Source: CAYVLA01 sp964549615 [NCBI: uncultured Thermococci archaeon]
Lineage (GTDB): Archaea > CAYQAE01 > CAYVLA01
Direction: 5' to 3'
Length of the DNA: 8,416 nt
Assembly (NCBI GenBank): GCA_964549615.1
Contig: CAZJVP010000039.1
Coordinates: 1 to 8,416 of the forward strand
In this document: piece after piece, positions 1-6,825 of the stretch
How positions within the stretch are numbered: position 1 is the stretch's first letter
Layout of the letters: every line of letters begins with the position of its first letter
Program-made: the position numbers and the translations under genes
The notes under the pieces: model-generated
Told to the model about the DNA's origin: nothing
Databases searched by the model: none
The model's input: the letters and a program-made list of their open reading frames with translations, nothing else

Positions 1-483
1 GGTTGCGGAATTTGCACCGCGAGCACGGATCTGTGCAACTCGGTCCGCACCTCCGCGTCAAGCCATGGATCCTACCTGTTGTCCTTGTGGTCGGCGCGCT
101 CCATGTTCACGACAGAGCACACGGTAACGATCGTCCAAGCCCAGGGCCTCAGGCAAAGATCATGAAGAAACCGGCGCGACATTTCGGGGAAATTCTAACG
201 CGGTCTTCGCCAAAGCTGCGATGTGCCACAGGTCCCGGTCGAGCTATCGTGCGCCCTCACGGTGTTGCATCAAGGTGTGCGTCTGCATTTCTCGGGTGAG
301 ATCTTAACCAGTAATCAACACAGGTCACGACGGGCAGAGATTCTGGAAAACGACTGGCAGCCCATGACCGGGATCGACCGGCTGTTGTGGGCGCCGGCGG
401 AAGATCATCGGCATGTCGGCCCGGGCAGGCGGTCCGGTCTTGCCCGCCATGATCCTCCAAGCTGGCGTTGCGCGAGGACGAAG
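1..483. other. No convincing gene; downstream flank of the cytochrome-b5-like gene
   Basis: I see no recognisable gene here on either strand; the open frames lack protein-like composition or family motifs. The only candidate is a 41-codon minus-strand frame from ATG at 450 to TGA at 325. It begins 33 bases after the cytochrome-b5-like stop and is preceded by GGAGG only three bases from its ATG, which is tight spacing. Its product is rich in Pro and Arg and matches nothing I know, so I do not call it a gene. I saw no clear intrinsic terminator for the upstream minus-strand pair. Confidence 0.5.
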
Positions 484-723
484 TCATGGTGGCCGAACCA
501 TCGTGCCTACCACAGGGAACCTCTCAAGCACTTCAGGGCCGTGCGGGGCATCCCCTAGGGCAGCTGTCAGGTCACACCCAGCGGCGTGGTAGGCCTGATG
601 CTTGCCCATCTTCCACAGGAAGCTGCTCGAGACGTCGTAGACCCTGCCCCGATACGCCACATATGCAGGCCTGCCCTCCTTGCCATCGAACTTGGCAAGC
701 TCCTCCTCGGTAAACTCCCTCAT
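484..723 (-). CDS. Small cytochrome-b5-like heme/steroid-binding domain protein
   Basis: This 79-residue soluble protein consists of a single cytochrome-b5-like domain. Recognisable family features are the N-terminal MREFTEEELAKFDG, the strand PAYVAYRGRVYDVS, WKMGKHQAYHAAGCDLT and the terminal APHGPEVL..FPVVGT. Candidate heme-ligand histidines are His42, His46 and His61, which is the spacing of the small stand-alone prokaryotic members rather than the HPGG of eukaryotic b5. I chose the ATG at 723 because the frame begins exactly at the family start; a TTG seven codons upstream adds residues that look non-homologous. There is no signal peptide or membrane segment, so it should be cytoplasmic. 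It lies 66 bases downstream of the ferritin-like gene on the same strand and is likely co-transcribed. An electron-carrier or heme-binding role beside the ferritin is inferred from that context; the ligand and partner are unknown. Confidence 0.85.
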   Translation of the reverse strand: MREFTEEELAKFDGKEGRPAYVAYRGRVYDVSSSFLWKMGKHQAYHAAGCDLTAALGDAPHGPEVLERFPVVGTMVRPP

Positions 724-789
724 TCTACCAAGCCAGCCGATCAAAACGAACGACGACTGGTGGGACGTCGAAGGAACATACCGGTCGCG

Positions 790-1341
790 CTACTTGAGGA
801 ACTTGGACAGGAACGGGGAGGACTCGCCCCTCCTCATGAAGTGCCCAGAAGGCCCTTCCCCCAGGAACTCCGAAAACCAGGACTCGTGCTCGATCTCCTC
901 GTTCAGGATGGCCAGCGCCAGATCGTATGTTCGGTGATCCTTTCCAGCGGTCAGGTTGCAGATGTTGGTGTACTGCCTGACCGCGCAGCGCTCCGCCTCG
1001 ACGAGCGTCTTGAGAATGGCCTTGACGTCCGTCACGTCCTTGGGTAGGTAGGCGGGCGGACACCCAGACATGTCATGGAAATCCTTCATGTCCCTGGGCA
1101 GCGCACCGCCAAGCTCGTATATGCGGGGAACCAGGGCCTCGAAGTGATTGCGGTCCTCGATCCGCGCGACCTCCGCAATCTCCTTGATCGTTTCGCCGTC
1201 CAACCCAATCAAGTTGGCCCGCAGGATGGTGTAGTAGTAGTACGTGGTCAGCTCCGCCGCAGCGTTCTTCACCAGAAGCTCCACGAGCTTGTCCACATCC
1301 ACTCCGCTCTTCTTCACCATCTCTATTGCTACCTTCGCCAT
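790..1341 (-). CDS. DPSL/thioferritin-type ferritin-like protein
   Basis: This 183-residue four-helix-bundle protein belongs to the Dps-like (DPSL, thioferritin) branch of the ferritin superfamily. Those proteins form 12-subunit shells that oxidise Fe(II), preferentially with peroxide, and store the iron. Probable dinuclear-site ligands are Glu30 (KNAAAE), Glu62/His66 (IEDRNH), Glu116 (VEAERC) and the pair Glu149/His152 (EIEH). Cys119 and Cys128 are spaced C-x8-C on the helix that carries Glu116. A cysteine pair next to a bacterioferritin-like site is the hallmark of thioferritins and is absent from classical Dps. The length is normal for the family. The ATG at 1341 is supported by GAGG seven bases upstream (1349-1352 on the minus strand). 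It is probably the first gene of an operon with the cytochrome-b5-like gene. The role in iron and oxidant defence is family knowledge; the electron partner is inference. Confidence 0.9.
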   Translation of the reverse strand: MAKVAIEMVKKSGVDVDKLVELLVKNAAAELTTYYYYTILRANLIGLDGETIKEIAEVARIEDRNHFEALVPRIYELGGALPRDMKDFHDMSGCPPAYLPKDVTDVKAILKTLVEAERCAVRQYTNICNLTAGKDHRTYDLALAILNEEIEHESWFSEFLGEGPSGHFMRRGESSPFLSKFLK

Positions 1342-2039
1342 GTACGAACCTCGTCCACCAGCGCCGCCGCACTGTTGAAAAAGGTGCTGAAATAGTCACC
1401 ATGATGCCGATTCCCGGCCAGACACGGCCCCAAGGCCCATGTTCCAGGGCATCACCGATTCGGACCCAGGCCAGACGGATTGTCGTCCGAATTCCCGACG
1501 GACCAGACCCAACGTCTACTGCAAGCACTGCAAGCAGGGGCAGATGGGTTGTCCCACATATCGGGGGATGAAGGGCGGGGCCGCAGATTGGCCTTCAAAG
1601 ACGTAGCAGAGGTCTCGCTCCGGAGGAAAGCCGGCTTGTGGGACATCCTGAGAGCTGGCCCCTCCCGCGCAATGGGGATACGCCAACAGCCCGAGAGCCC
1701 AGCGCGTGCCACCTATCACCTGCCAAGAAGGCAAAGCCTGTTGTGGAATGCAGCTGGGGTCATCTCCCCAAGCTCGCCAGACGCAAACCCGCTCCTGATC
1801 AGCCCCCGGTTTGTGCGGAACGGCCTACTCATGCCGTTGTCAGCATCGTGAACTTGGCCCGGCATGTCAGCGAACGGCGCCCCCACGACCTCTCATGTCT
1901 CAAACTTCTCCCGGATATCCAGCCGGGTTGTGTTGGTGACGCTCGGTTGCCGGTTGGCGCTCTCGACGGGGTCATCTCCGGGTGTGGCCTTCTTTGTTCC
2001 ATGCTGGATCGAGGCCGCAGTCGCCCCCGCTTGCCCCCT
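1342..2039. other. 698-base gap without a recognised gene; contains the ferritin promoter region
   Basis: Both flanking genes are on the minus strand, so the ferritin promoter must lie here, but I could not assign a convincing promoter element. A plus-strand frame of 55 codons (ATG 1439 to TAG 1604-1606) encodes YCKHCKQGQMGCP, which has a CxxC plus a further Cys and resembles a broken zinc ribbon. It has no supporting ribosome binding site and includes a 9-base direct duplication (CTGCAAGCA twice, near 1517-1536) that itself creates the two cysteines. Longer plus-strand open frames across 1638-2039 look like stop-poor GC-rich shadow. The gap may be decayed coding sequence, but I cannot identify a parent gene. 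Confidence 0.45.
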
Positions 2040-3087
2040 CTACCGGCTCCTCAGGCCCTCCTCGTACGCCTTTCTGTACATCGCCACCACGTTCTCCGGC
2101 GGGGTGTTTGCCTGTATGTTGTGGCAAGGGGCCAGGATGTAGCCGCCGCCCCTTCCGAGGATTCGGATGTTCTCCAACCTCCCTCTCGACGTCCGCCACG
2201 GAGCCGAAGGGGAGGGTGTGCTGGTTGTCCATCGCACCGTGGAAGACGAGCGCCTGCCCAAAATCCCTCTTGAGGCCTTCCCTGTCCATCCCCCTGCAGC
2301 GCCACTGTACGGGGTTGAGGATGTCGATGCCGGCCTTGATCATGTCTGGGAGTATCTCGCGAACTGCCCCATCGTCGTGGTGGAACACAAACGCGCCCTC
2401 CTCATGGGCGATGTCGATGATCTCTTTCACTCGGGGGATGACGAACCTCCTTATCTGGGACGGAGGCATCAGGAGCCCGGACTGGTGGCCAAGGTCCTCG
2501 GCAACCTCCGTCATCATCACCTGACCAGGTATGCGTTCGTAGATCCTCCGGGTGCCCTCGAGGGCGATGTTGAGAAGTTCGTCCAGACAGTACTCCACTA
2601 TGTCCGGGTGGCGGACCAGATCCACATAGCTCTGCCACTGGCCCCGGAGCCTTTGGAAGTACATCAGGAGCCAGCAGCCGCCCGCCCGGATCGGCAGGTC
2701 CTGCTTCCCCTTCAGCTCCCTCTCCACATCGGAGTAATCCCACCAGTCGGGATCCGGCCACTCGTAGTTCTTCCTGATCTCCCTCACGCTGTCGTACTCT
2801 GCGAGTGGACTGTAGACGACCTCCTCGTACACCCCCGTGGCATAACGGACCTCCCTGAGACGGCATCCATAGACGTCCTTTCCCTTCGCAAGTCTTGGAC
2901 CGACGTACTTGCCGCCGACACCGACAACCCGATCCACGTGTAGGGTCTCCAGCGCCTCGTCTATGTCTTTGCAGCCCAGGTACTCCACGAGTCTTTCATT
3001 TGCCTCGACGGTGGCCCAATGCTCCATGGGCAAACGGTCGGGCTTCTTGCGTTGGAAGACTGCCAGCCAACGCTCCCTCGGGGTCAT
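2040..3087 (-). CDS. URO-D/MtaA-family methyltransferase-like protein, broken by one frameshift
   Basis: The product is a uroporphyrinogen-decarboxylase-fold protein of the family that includes corrinoid-dependent methyltransferases (MtaA, CmuA and relatives). Residues 1-304 read in one frame: the family start MTPRERWLAVFQRKKPDRLP, then VMMTEVAEDLGHQSG, then FVFHHDDG, where His-x-Asp-Gly takes the place of the metal-ligand region. At about 2174-2175 the frame shifts. The last 44 residues, with the highly conserved GGGYILAPCHNIQ and the following TPPENVVAMY, continue in another frame to a TAG at 2040. One extra G in GGTTGGAGAAC explains this. Read without repair, the frame runs on with unrelated residues to 1972. 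Repaired length is about 348 residues, normal for the family. The ATG has GAGG only two bases upstream, but the N-terminus matches the family. No corrinoid protein is adjacent, so the substrate is unknown; heme synthesis (HemE) is unlikely. Confidence 0.85.
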
Positions 3088-3450
3088 TTCCTCGGCTCGC
3101 AGTTGGCTACTCTCCTCGTGGAGACCGTGCCCCGGCGCTTATGTATGCATCGCCCCCATCCACCTCGATCATTGCACAGGGGTTGCGCGGAGAGCCTCCA
3201 CGCCCGGGTGCAGCCAGGGCCTGGAGTTGGGACAGGCAATCCACCGCCCTGAAACCCGCATCCTGCGTCAACGGTAAAAACGAGACATTTTTCCCATCAT
3301 CCCAACGATCAAAACCGGGCAAACTGGCGCAAAGGCCAATCGAGCCCTAATGAGAGGAGATCGGTTGCCATCTTTCTTGGCCCCTGGCAACCGTCGGGAT
3401 GTGCCCGGCACCCCGGATGTCGCGACCATCCCAAATCTCCTCCAAACCAG
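3088..3450. other. Divergent intergenic region between the URO-D-family gene and corA
   Basis: This 363-base region must hold the promoters of both divergent genes. It contains a local AT-rich patch around 3276-3295, a perfect 9-bp inverted repeat (3362-3393) and a 34-codon ORF that overlaps the corA start; the last two are listed separately. On the minus strand a TTG-started frame from 3322 to 3107 ends 19 bases before the URO-D-family start. It has no ribosome binding site and third-position base use unlike the neighbouring genes, so I do not call it. I saw no Mg2+-sensing M-box consensus. Confidence 0.5.
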
Positions 3451-3454
3451 GTGA
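3350..3454 (+). CDS. Possible short leader ORF overlapping the corA start codon
   Basis: A 34-codon frame runs from ATG at 3350 (alternative TTG at 3365) to TGA at 3452-3454, overlapping the corA GTG at 3451 as GTGA. The inner TTG start has a strong GAGGAG five bases upstream (3354-3359); the ATG has only a weak one. corA itself lacks a visible ribosome binding site, so translational coupling through this ORF is conceivable. The product (MRGDRLPSFLAPGNRRDVPG and 14 more residues) matches no family I know. It could instead be chance in GC-rich DNA, or the displaced N-terminus of CorA. Confidence 0.25.
   Translation: MRGDRLPSFLAPGNRRDVPGTPDVATIPNLLQTR
3362..3393 (+). promoter_or_regulatory. 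Candidate regulatory hairpin upstream of corA
   Basis: CGGTTGCCA (3362-3370) and TGGCAACCG (3385-3393) form a perfect 9-bp stem around a 14-base loop. The loop contains a second TGGC (3378-3381) that could pair with GCCA (3367-3370) instead, giving a mutually exclusive smaller hairpin. The stem lies 57 bases before the corA GTG and overlaps the start of the short ORF, so it could control ribosome access. There is no U-tract, so it is not a standard intrinsic terminator. A protein-binding operator or chance are alternatives. Confidence 0.35.
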
Positions 3455-4521
3455 TCACAACGTCAGACCCGTGCAACACGGCAACGGACACCGCGACGCC
3501 GTCGTCCTCGATCTCCGGGTCCACGAGGGAGGCACGCCCAGCCAAGGCCAGGATCACCCTGATCGACTACGACGAATCGAGATTCCAAGAGCGGGAGATC
3601 CTGGACATAGAAGAGGTCCTGCCATTCAAGGATTCGCCCACCGTCACCTGGATAAACATCGACGGCCTCAACGACGCCGCCGTGATGGAGAAGATCGCAC
3701 AGCACTTCGGCATCCATCACCTGGTCATGGAGGACATCGTCACGACCAACCAACGGCCCAAGCTTGAGGACCTGGGAGACTACACCTACATAGTCCTGAG
3801 GATGATGACCTGCAACGGCAATGGAGAACTCGTGACGGAGCAGGTAAGCCTCATCCTCGGACCGAACTACGTCATCTCCTTCCAGGAGAGGGTCGGAGAC
3901 GTCTTCGACCAGATCAGGGACCGCATCAGAACGGGGAAGGGTCGGGTGAGGAGGATGGGGGCCGACTACCTTGCATATTGCCTGATCGATGCGATAGTGG
4001 ACAACTACTTCGCAGTCCTAGAGAAACTGGGGGAAAGGGTGGAGGCCGTGGAGGACGAACTCATCTCCAACCCGACGCCCCAGACCCTCGTCGTGATACG
4101 CGACTCCAAACGGGACCTCCTCCTGGTGCGCAAGACGGTTTGGCCCCTGAGGGAGGTCGTTGACCGCCTGGAGAGGGGGGAGTCCCGCCTCGTCAAGAAG
4201 TCGACGGCCATCTATCTTAGGGACGTGTACGACCACACGATCCAGATCATAGACACGGTGGAAACCCTCCGCGACATGGTATCCGGCATGCTGGAGATCT
4301 ACCTCTCGAGCATAAGCAACAGGCTGAACGAGGTCATGAAGGTCCTCACCATAATCGCCACGATATTCATCCCGCTGACCTTCATAGTGGGCATCTACGG
4401 CATGAACTTCAGGTACATGCCGGAGATAGAGTCGAAATGGGGCTATCCTGCCGTGATAGTGACCATGGCAATCGTTGCAGGCGTCATGGTCCTATACTTC
4501 AGGATGAAGAGGTGGCTCTAG
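3451..4521 (+). CDS. CorA-family magnesium/cobalt transport channel
   Basis: This is a 356-residue inner-membrane divalent-cation channel; family members form funnel-shaped pentamers that admit Mg2+ (and Co2+). The cytoplasmic domain starts near residue 34 (ARITLIDYDE) and includes LPFKDSPTVTWINIDGL at about 57-73. A long stalk helix follows, then TM1 at about 298-316, ending in the signature Gly317-Met318-Asn319 (YGMNF). A short outer loop with MPEIE comes next, then TM2 at about 332-350 and the basic tail FRMKRWL. Length and architecture are normal. The start is the weakest point: GTG at 3451 has no evident ribosome binding site, and residues 1-32 are Ser/Thr-rich and not conserved. No other in-frame start precedes the conserved domain. 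The gene converges with the FTR-like gene, with 27 bases between stops. Mg2+ is assumed from the family; the sequence does not exclude Co2+ or Ni2+. Confidence 0.93.
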   Translation: MITTSDPCNTATDTATPSSSISGSTREARPAKARITLIDYDESRFQEREILDIEEVLPFKDSPTVTWINIDGLNDAAVMEKIAQHFGIHHLVMEDIVTTNQRPKLEDLGDYTYIVLRMMTCNGNGELVTEQVSLILGPNYVISFQERVGDVFDQIRDRIRTGKGRVRRMGADYLAYCLIDAIVDNYFAVLEKLGERVEAVEDELISNPTPQTLVVIRDSKRDLLLVRKTVWPLREVVDRLERGESRLVKKSTAIYLRDVYDHTIQIIDTVETLRDMVSGMLEIYLSSISNRLNEVMKVLTIIATIFIPLTFIVGIYGMNFRYMPEIESKWGYPAVIVTMAIVAGVMVLYFRMKRWL

Positions 4522-4548
4522 CGGTCGTCGAGGCGAGCGGGCGAAAAG

Positions 4549-4929
4549 CTAGCTAGTGGCTTCGGAGCACCCGGACCGTCTCGACGTCAGAGCCTTCAAA
4601 TGTTCCTCGCTGACGAAGATACCGCATTCACAGGTGCCGTCCCTTGCGATGTCGGCCCTGTGGTTACGGCACGGACAGATGTTCGCCTTGTCGATCTCGC
4701 GATCGCCCGTCACCGGGCGGCAAGGACAATAAGCGCGCCCATACCTTGCCCTGTTCCTTGCCAAACCCTCCAGCACGTTCCTAACCAGAACATCATCCGG
4801 GTGAAGGCGGTAGGGACCCTTCTCGACATACCTCAACACCATCCTCTTCACCCAGGCAAGGTCGGCATCCGATTCGGCGCCTGGCACGAAGACCCCGGAG
4901 ATCCCCGAGATCGCAAACTTAAAATGCAT
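4549..4929 (-). CDS. Ferredoxin:thioredoxin reductase catalytic-subunit-like [4Fe-4S] protein
   Basis: This 126-residue soluble protein has the three-motif cysteine signature of the FTR catalytic (beta) subunit, which uses a [4Fe-4S] cluster beside a redox-active disulfide to reduce thioredoxin-like partners with ferredoxin electrons. The motifs are CPC (68-70), CPC (85-87) and CEC (100-102), spaced 14 and 12 residues apart. That is the spacing of non-cyanobacterial homologues rather than the 16 and 8 of the plant type. RYGRAYCPCRPVTGDREID and GIFVSEEHLK are typical flanking sequence. The histidine of the canonical CHC is Glu101 here. No FTR variable (alpha) subunit is present, as in archaeal and anaerobic-bacterial relatives. 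I chose the ATG at 4929; a GTG at 4980 would overlap the divergent gene and adds non-conserved residues. The thioredoxin-fold gene starts 29 bases away and is the obvious candidate partner. Confidence 0.88.
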   Translation of the reverse strand: MHFKFAISGISGVFVPGAESDADLAWVKRMVLRYVEKGPYRLHPDDVLVRNVLEGLARNRARYGRAYCPCRPVTGDREIDKANICPCRNHRADIARDGTCECGIFVSEEHLKALTSRRSGCSEATS

Positions 4930-4947
4930 ACCTAGCAAGCGGCTGCC

Positions 4948-4952
4948 GGAGG
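4948..4952 (+). promoter_or_regulatory. Shine-Dalgarno site of the thioredoxin-fold gene
   Basis: GGAGG lies six bases before the ATG at 4959. It fixes that start and lies in the very short divergent interval with the FTR-like gene, so promoter elements for at least one of the two genes must overlap the other's coding or leader sequence. Confidence 0.7.
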
Positions 4953-4958
4953 CCGAGC

Positions 4959-5486
4959 ATGAAGATAGGACAGAGCGCACCGGACTTTCGCGGCCTGCTG
5001 GACGTTAGCGGAAAGAGGTACTCGCTTTCCGATTTTGCGGACAAGAAGATCGTGGTCGTGATCTTCAGCTGCAACCATTGCCCCACCGTCGTCGCATACG
5101 AGGACAGGATGATCCAGATACAGCGCGACTACGCCGACAAGGGGGTGATCCTGGTGGCGATAAATCCCAACGACGAGAGAAGGTATCCACAGGACAGCTA
5201 CCAGGAGATGGTCAAGCGCTCCAGAGCCAAGGGGTTCAACTTCCCCTACCTTAGGGACGAGACCCAGGAGGTGGCCAGAGCGTACGGGGCCCAGAGGACT
5301 CCCGAGGTCTACGTCCTGGACTCGGAAAGACGGCTCAGGTATCACGGTAGGATCGACGATAACGTGAATGATCCAGGATCGGTCAGAAGCCACGACCTGA
5401 GGAATGCGCTGGACGCACTCCTAGCAGGAAAGGAGGTACCCGTTCCCGATACAGCCGCGGTGGGCTGCACCATCAAGTGGAAGTAG
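4959..5486 (+). CDS. Thioredoxin-fold (redoxin/AhpC-TSA-like) protein with CNHC motif
   Basis: This 175-residue cytoplasmic protein is of the peroxiredoxin-like thioredoxin-fold group typified by SCNHCP. Cys38 and Cys41 form a CxxC at the start of the active-site helix after the core strand KKIVVVIFS. Other fold features are VILVAINPND (63-72), FPYLRDETQEVARAYGAQRTP with the cis-proline Pro115 (95-115), and VYVLDSERRLRYHGRIDD (117-134). It ends VGCTIKWK, with a conserved Cys170. The N-terminus KIGQSAPDF is the usual redoxin start and carries no signal peptide. Family members are thiol oxidoreductases or peroxidases; the substrate is not established. It is divergent from the FTR-like reductase, which could re-reduce it, and lies 99 bases upstream of the GATase1-like gene on the same strand. 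Confidence 0.9.
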   Translation: MKIGQSAPDFRGLLDVSGKRYSLSDFADKKIVVVIFSCNHCPTVVAYEDRMIQIQRDYADKGVILVAINPNDERRYPQDSYQEMVKRSRAKGFNFPYLRDETQEVARAYGAQRTPEVYVLDSERRLRYHGRIDDNVNDPGSVRSHDLRNALDALLAGKEVPVPDTAAVGCTIKWK

Positions 5487-5585
5487 GTCGGCAGGTCGGC
5501 ACGCGGGGCGCATTTCCAGGGGAGTTTCTGACCCAGAGGCGGGACGGACGGTCAAGGCCAAGCAGGAAGCAGGGGCCGGTCATGG

Positions 5586-6818
5586 ATGATGCAGCGCAAT
5601 CTCGGAGCAGTGCTGTCGATGATGGTGCCGCTGCTTGTCCTTGTCCCCGCGTGTTACGGCCAGCCCAAGGTCGATCCGCAGACCGGGCTGATCCGAGTTC
5701 TCTTCATGGGAGACTCGGAGATGGAGCCCACCAAGGTCACGCCGATAATGGCCCAAGACCCGATGCTTAGCCTCACTAGGATACCTGTGGAGGCCCTGAC
5801 ATGGTCGGGCGACATAGAGATCGTTGCCCGCGGGCTTAGGATGTACTTCCCGCGAACCGCCGCCCAGGTCTACGAAGAATACGATGTTCTGATCATAGCC
5901 GACGCTAGGGAGCCCTTCTTCCCGCTCAAGATCCAGAACTGGTTCAAGGAAGCGGTGATCGAGCACGGCGTGGGCTTCCTCATGGCCGGCGGCCCGCAGT
6001 CCTTCGGCGGGTACGGACCATGGGGCCACCCGAGCTGGGAGGGCTCTCCGGTTGCCGACATCCTCCCCGTCAACTGTCTCAGGGACTGGCGGTATTCCGA
6101 CAAGGTTTATCACCTCGTGCCGACCGAGCAACACCGCGACCATCCCCTGGTGAGAGGCATCCCATGGAGGCAGGTGCCCCTCCATGACTACAACAGGGTC
6201 CAGCAGAAGCCCGGAGCGGTCGTCGTGGGGGAGAGCGATGACCACCCAGCTGGCAGCCCCATACTGACCTACATGGAACTGGGCGAGGGCATCGCGGAGG
6301 CTTTCGTGTTCGACTGGGGCGGGGGAAGCGTTCGGGATTTCAACAGGTGGGCGTACGCGCCTGTGGCCCTGAGCAACATGCTGTACTGGCCCGCGCGGGT
6401 CAGCATCCCGGAGGATATGGGCATCTACCTGCGCGTTCGGACCCTTTTCGCCAAGTACCTCTCGCTCAGAAGCTACGCGCTATCGGTCATGGATTTCGCT
6501 GAGAAGTTCGGGGCCAAGATGGACAAGGCGGGGAGGGCCCTCGCGAACTGCGACGCGGACAGGAAAGAGGTGGTCTCCCTATACGTGGCCGGCCGCTACG
6601 ATGAGAGCCTGGAGAAACTTGAGGGCGCGCTCGAGAACCTGAACAGGGTCTCCCAGATCGCCCTGAAGGCCAAGGATGAGGCACTGCTCTGGGTGTATCT
6701 CGCTGAGTGGTTCACCGTGAGCGGGACCGCGATGCTGACCGGCGCGCTTCTATGGACGCTGATGATCAGGAGATCCGCGTATAGGGAGGTGCGGACGACC
6801 AGGTTCGCGGGCCGCTAG
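5586..6818 (+). CDS. Secreted, membrane-anchored GATase1-like protein
   Basis: This 410-residue protein carries a class-I glutamine-amidotransferase-like (putative GATase1-like) domain, commonly seen in bacterial envelope proteins of unknown function. Residues 1-26 form a signal peptide (MMQRNLG, then a hydrophobic run to VPAC); Cys23 could be an atypical lipobox cysteine. The domain covers about 36-270, with IRVLFMGDSEMEPT, YDVLIIADA, GFLMAGGPQSFGGYG, then SPVADILPV and WGGGSVRDFNRW. The nucleophile-elbow position holds AGGPQ with no Cys, so amidotransferase activity is unlikely. Residues 284-366 are helical and charged, followed by TM 368-393 and a basic tail (RRSAYREVRTTR) that suggests a cytoplasmic C-terminus. 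The ATG pair at 5586/5589 gives the signal peptide; the ribosome binding site is weak. It may be read through from the thioredoxin-fold gene. Its function is unknown; a sensory or binding role is a guess. Confidence 0.78.
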   Translation: MMQRNLGAVLSMMVPLLVLVPACYGQPKVDPQTGLIRVLFMGDSEMEPTKVTPIMAQDPMLSLTRIPVEALTWSGDIEIVARGLRMYFPRTAAQVYEEYDVLIIADAREPFFPLKIQNWFKEAVIEHGVGFLMAGGPQSFGGYGPWGHPSWEGSPVADILPVNCLRDWRYSDKVYHLVPTEQHRDHPLVRGIPWRQVPLHDYNRVQQKPGAVVVGESDDHPAGSPILTYMELGEGIAEAFVFDWGGGSVRDFNRWAYAPVALSNMLYWPARVSIPEDMGIYLRVRTLFAKYLSLRSYALSVMDFAEKFGAKMDKAGRALANCDADRKEVVSLYVAGRYDESLEKLEGALENLNRVSQIALKAKDEALLWVYLAEWFTVSGTAMLTGALLWTLMIRRSAYREVRTTRFAGR

Positions 6819-6825
6819 CGCCGTT

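Noticed and set aside
586-1047. 153-codon plus-strand frame across the ferritin and b5-like genes
   Set aside because: It spans two real minus-strand genes and the gap between them and has no recognisable domain.
1550-1645. 9-bp inverted repeat TGTCCCACA / TGTGGGACA
   Set aside because: The arms are 78 bases apart with no flanking target duplication or transposase; expected by chance at this length.
1972-2039. C-terminal tail of the unshifted URO-D-family frame
   Set aside because: After Val304 this frame leaves the family consensus, while another frame holds the conserved C-terminus ending at 2040.
1638-2273. 211-codon plus-strand frame partly in the 698-base gap
   Set aside because: Its right part is antisense to the URO-D-family C-terminus and its left part has no motif or ribosome binding site.
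2167-2943. Long plus-strand open frame (258 codons) antisense to the URO-D-family gene
   Set aside because: The minus strand carries unmistakable family motifs here; the plus frame is a stop-poor mirror typical of GC-rich DNA.
3107-3322. 71-codon minus-strand frame just upstream of the URO-D-family start
   Set aside because: TTG start, no ribosome binding site, third-position composition unlike neighbours, no known family. The final residues look protein-like but are insufficient.
3088-3450. M-box (Mg2+) riboswitch before corA
   Set aside because: The conserved core sequence was not found; only a generic hairpin is present.
5580-6245. 221-codon minus-strand frame opposite the GATase1-like gene
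   Set aside because: The sense strand has a signal peptide and domain motifs; the antisense product shows no family signature.
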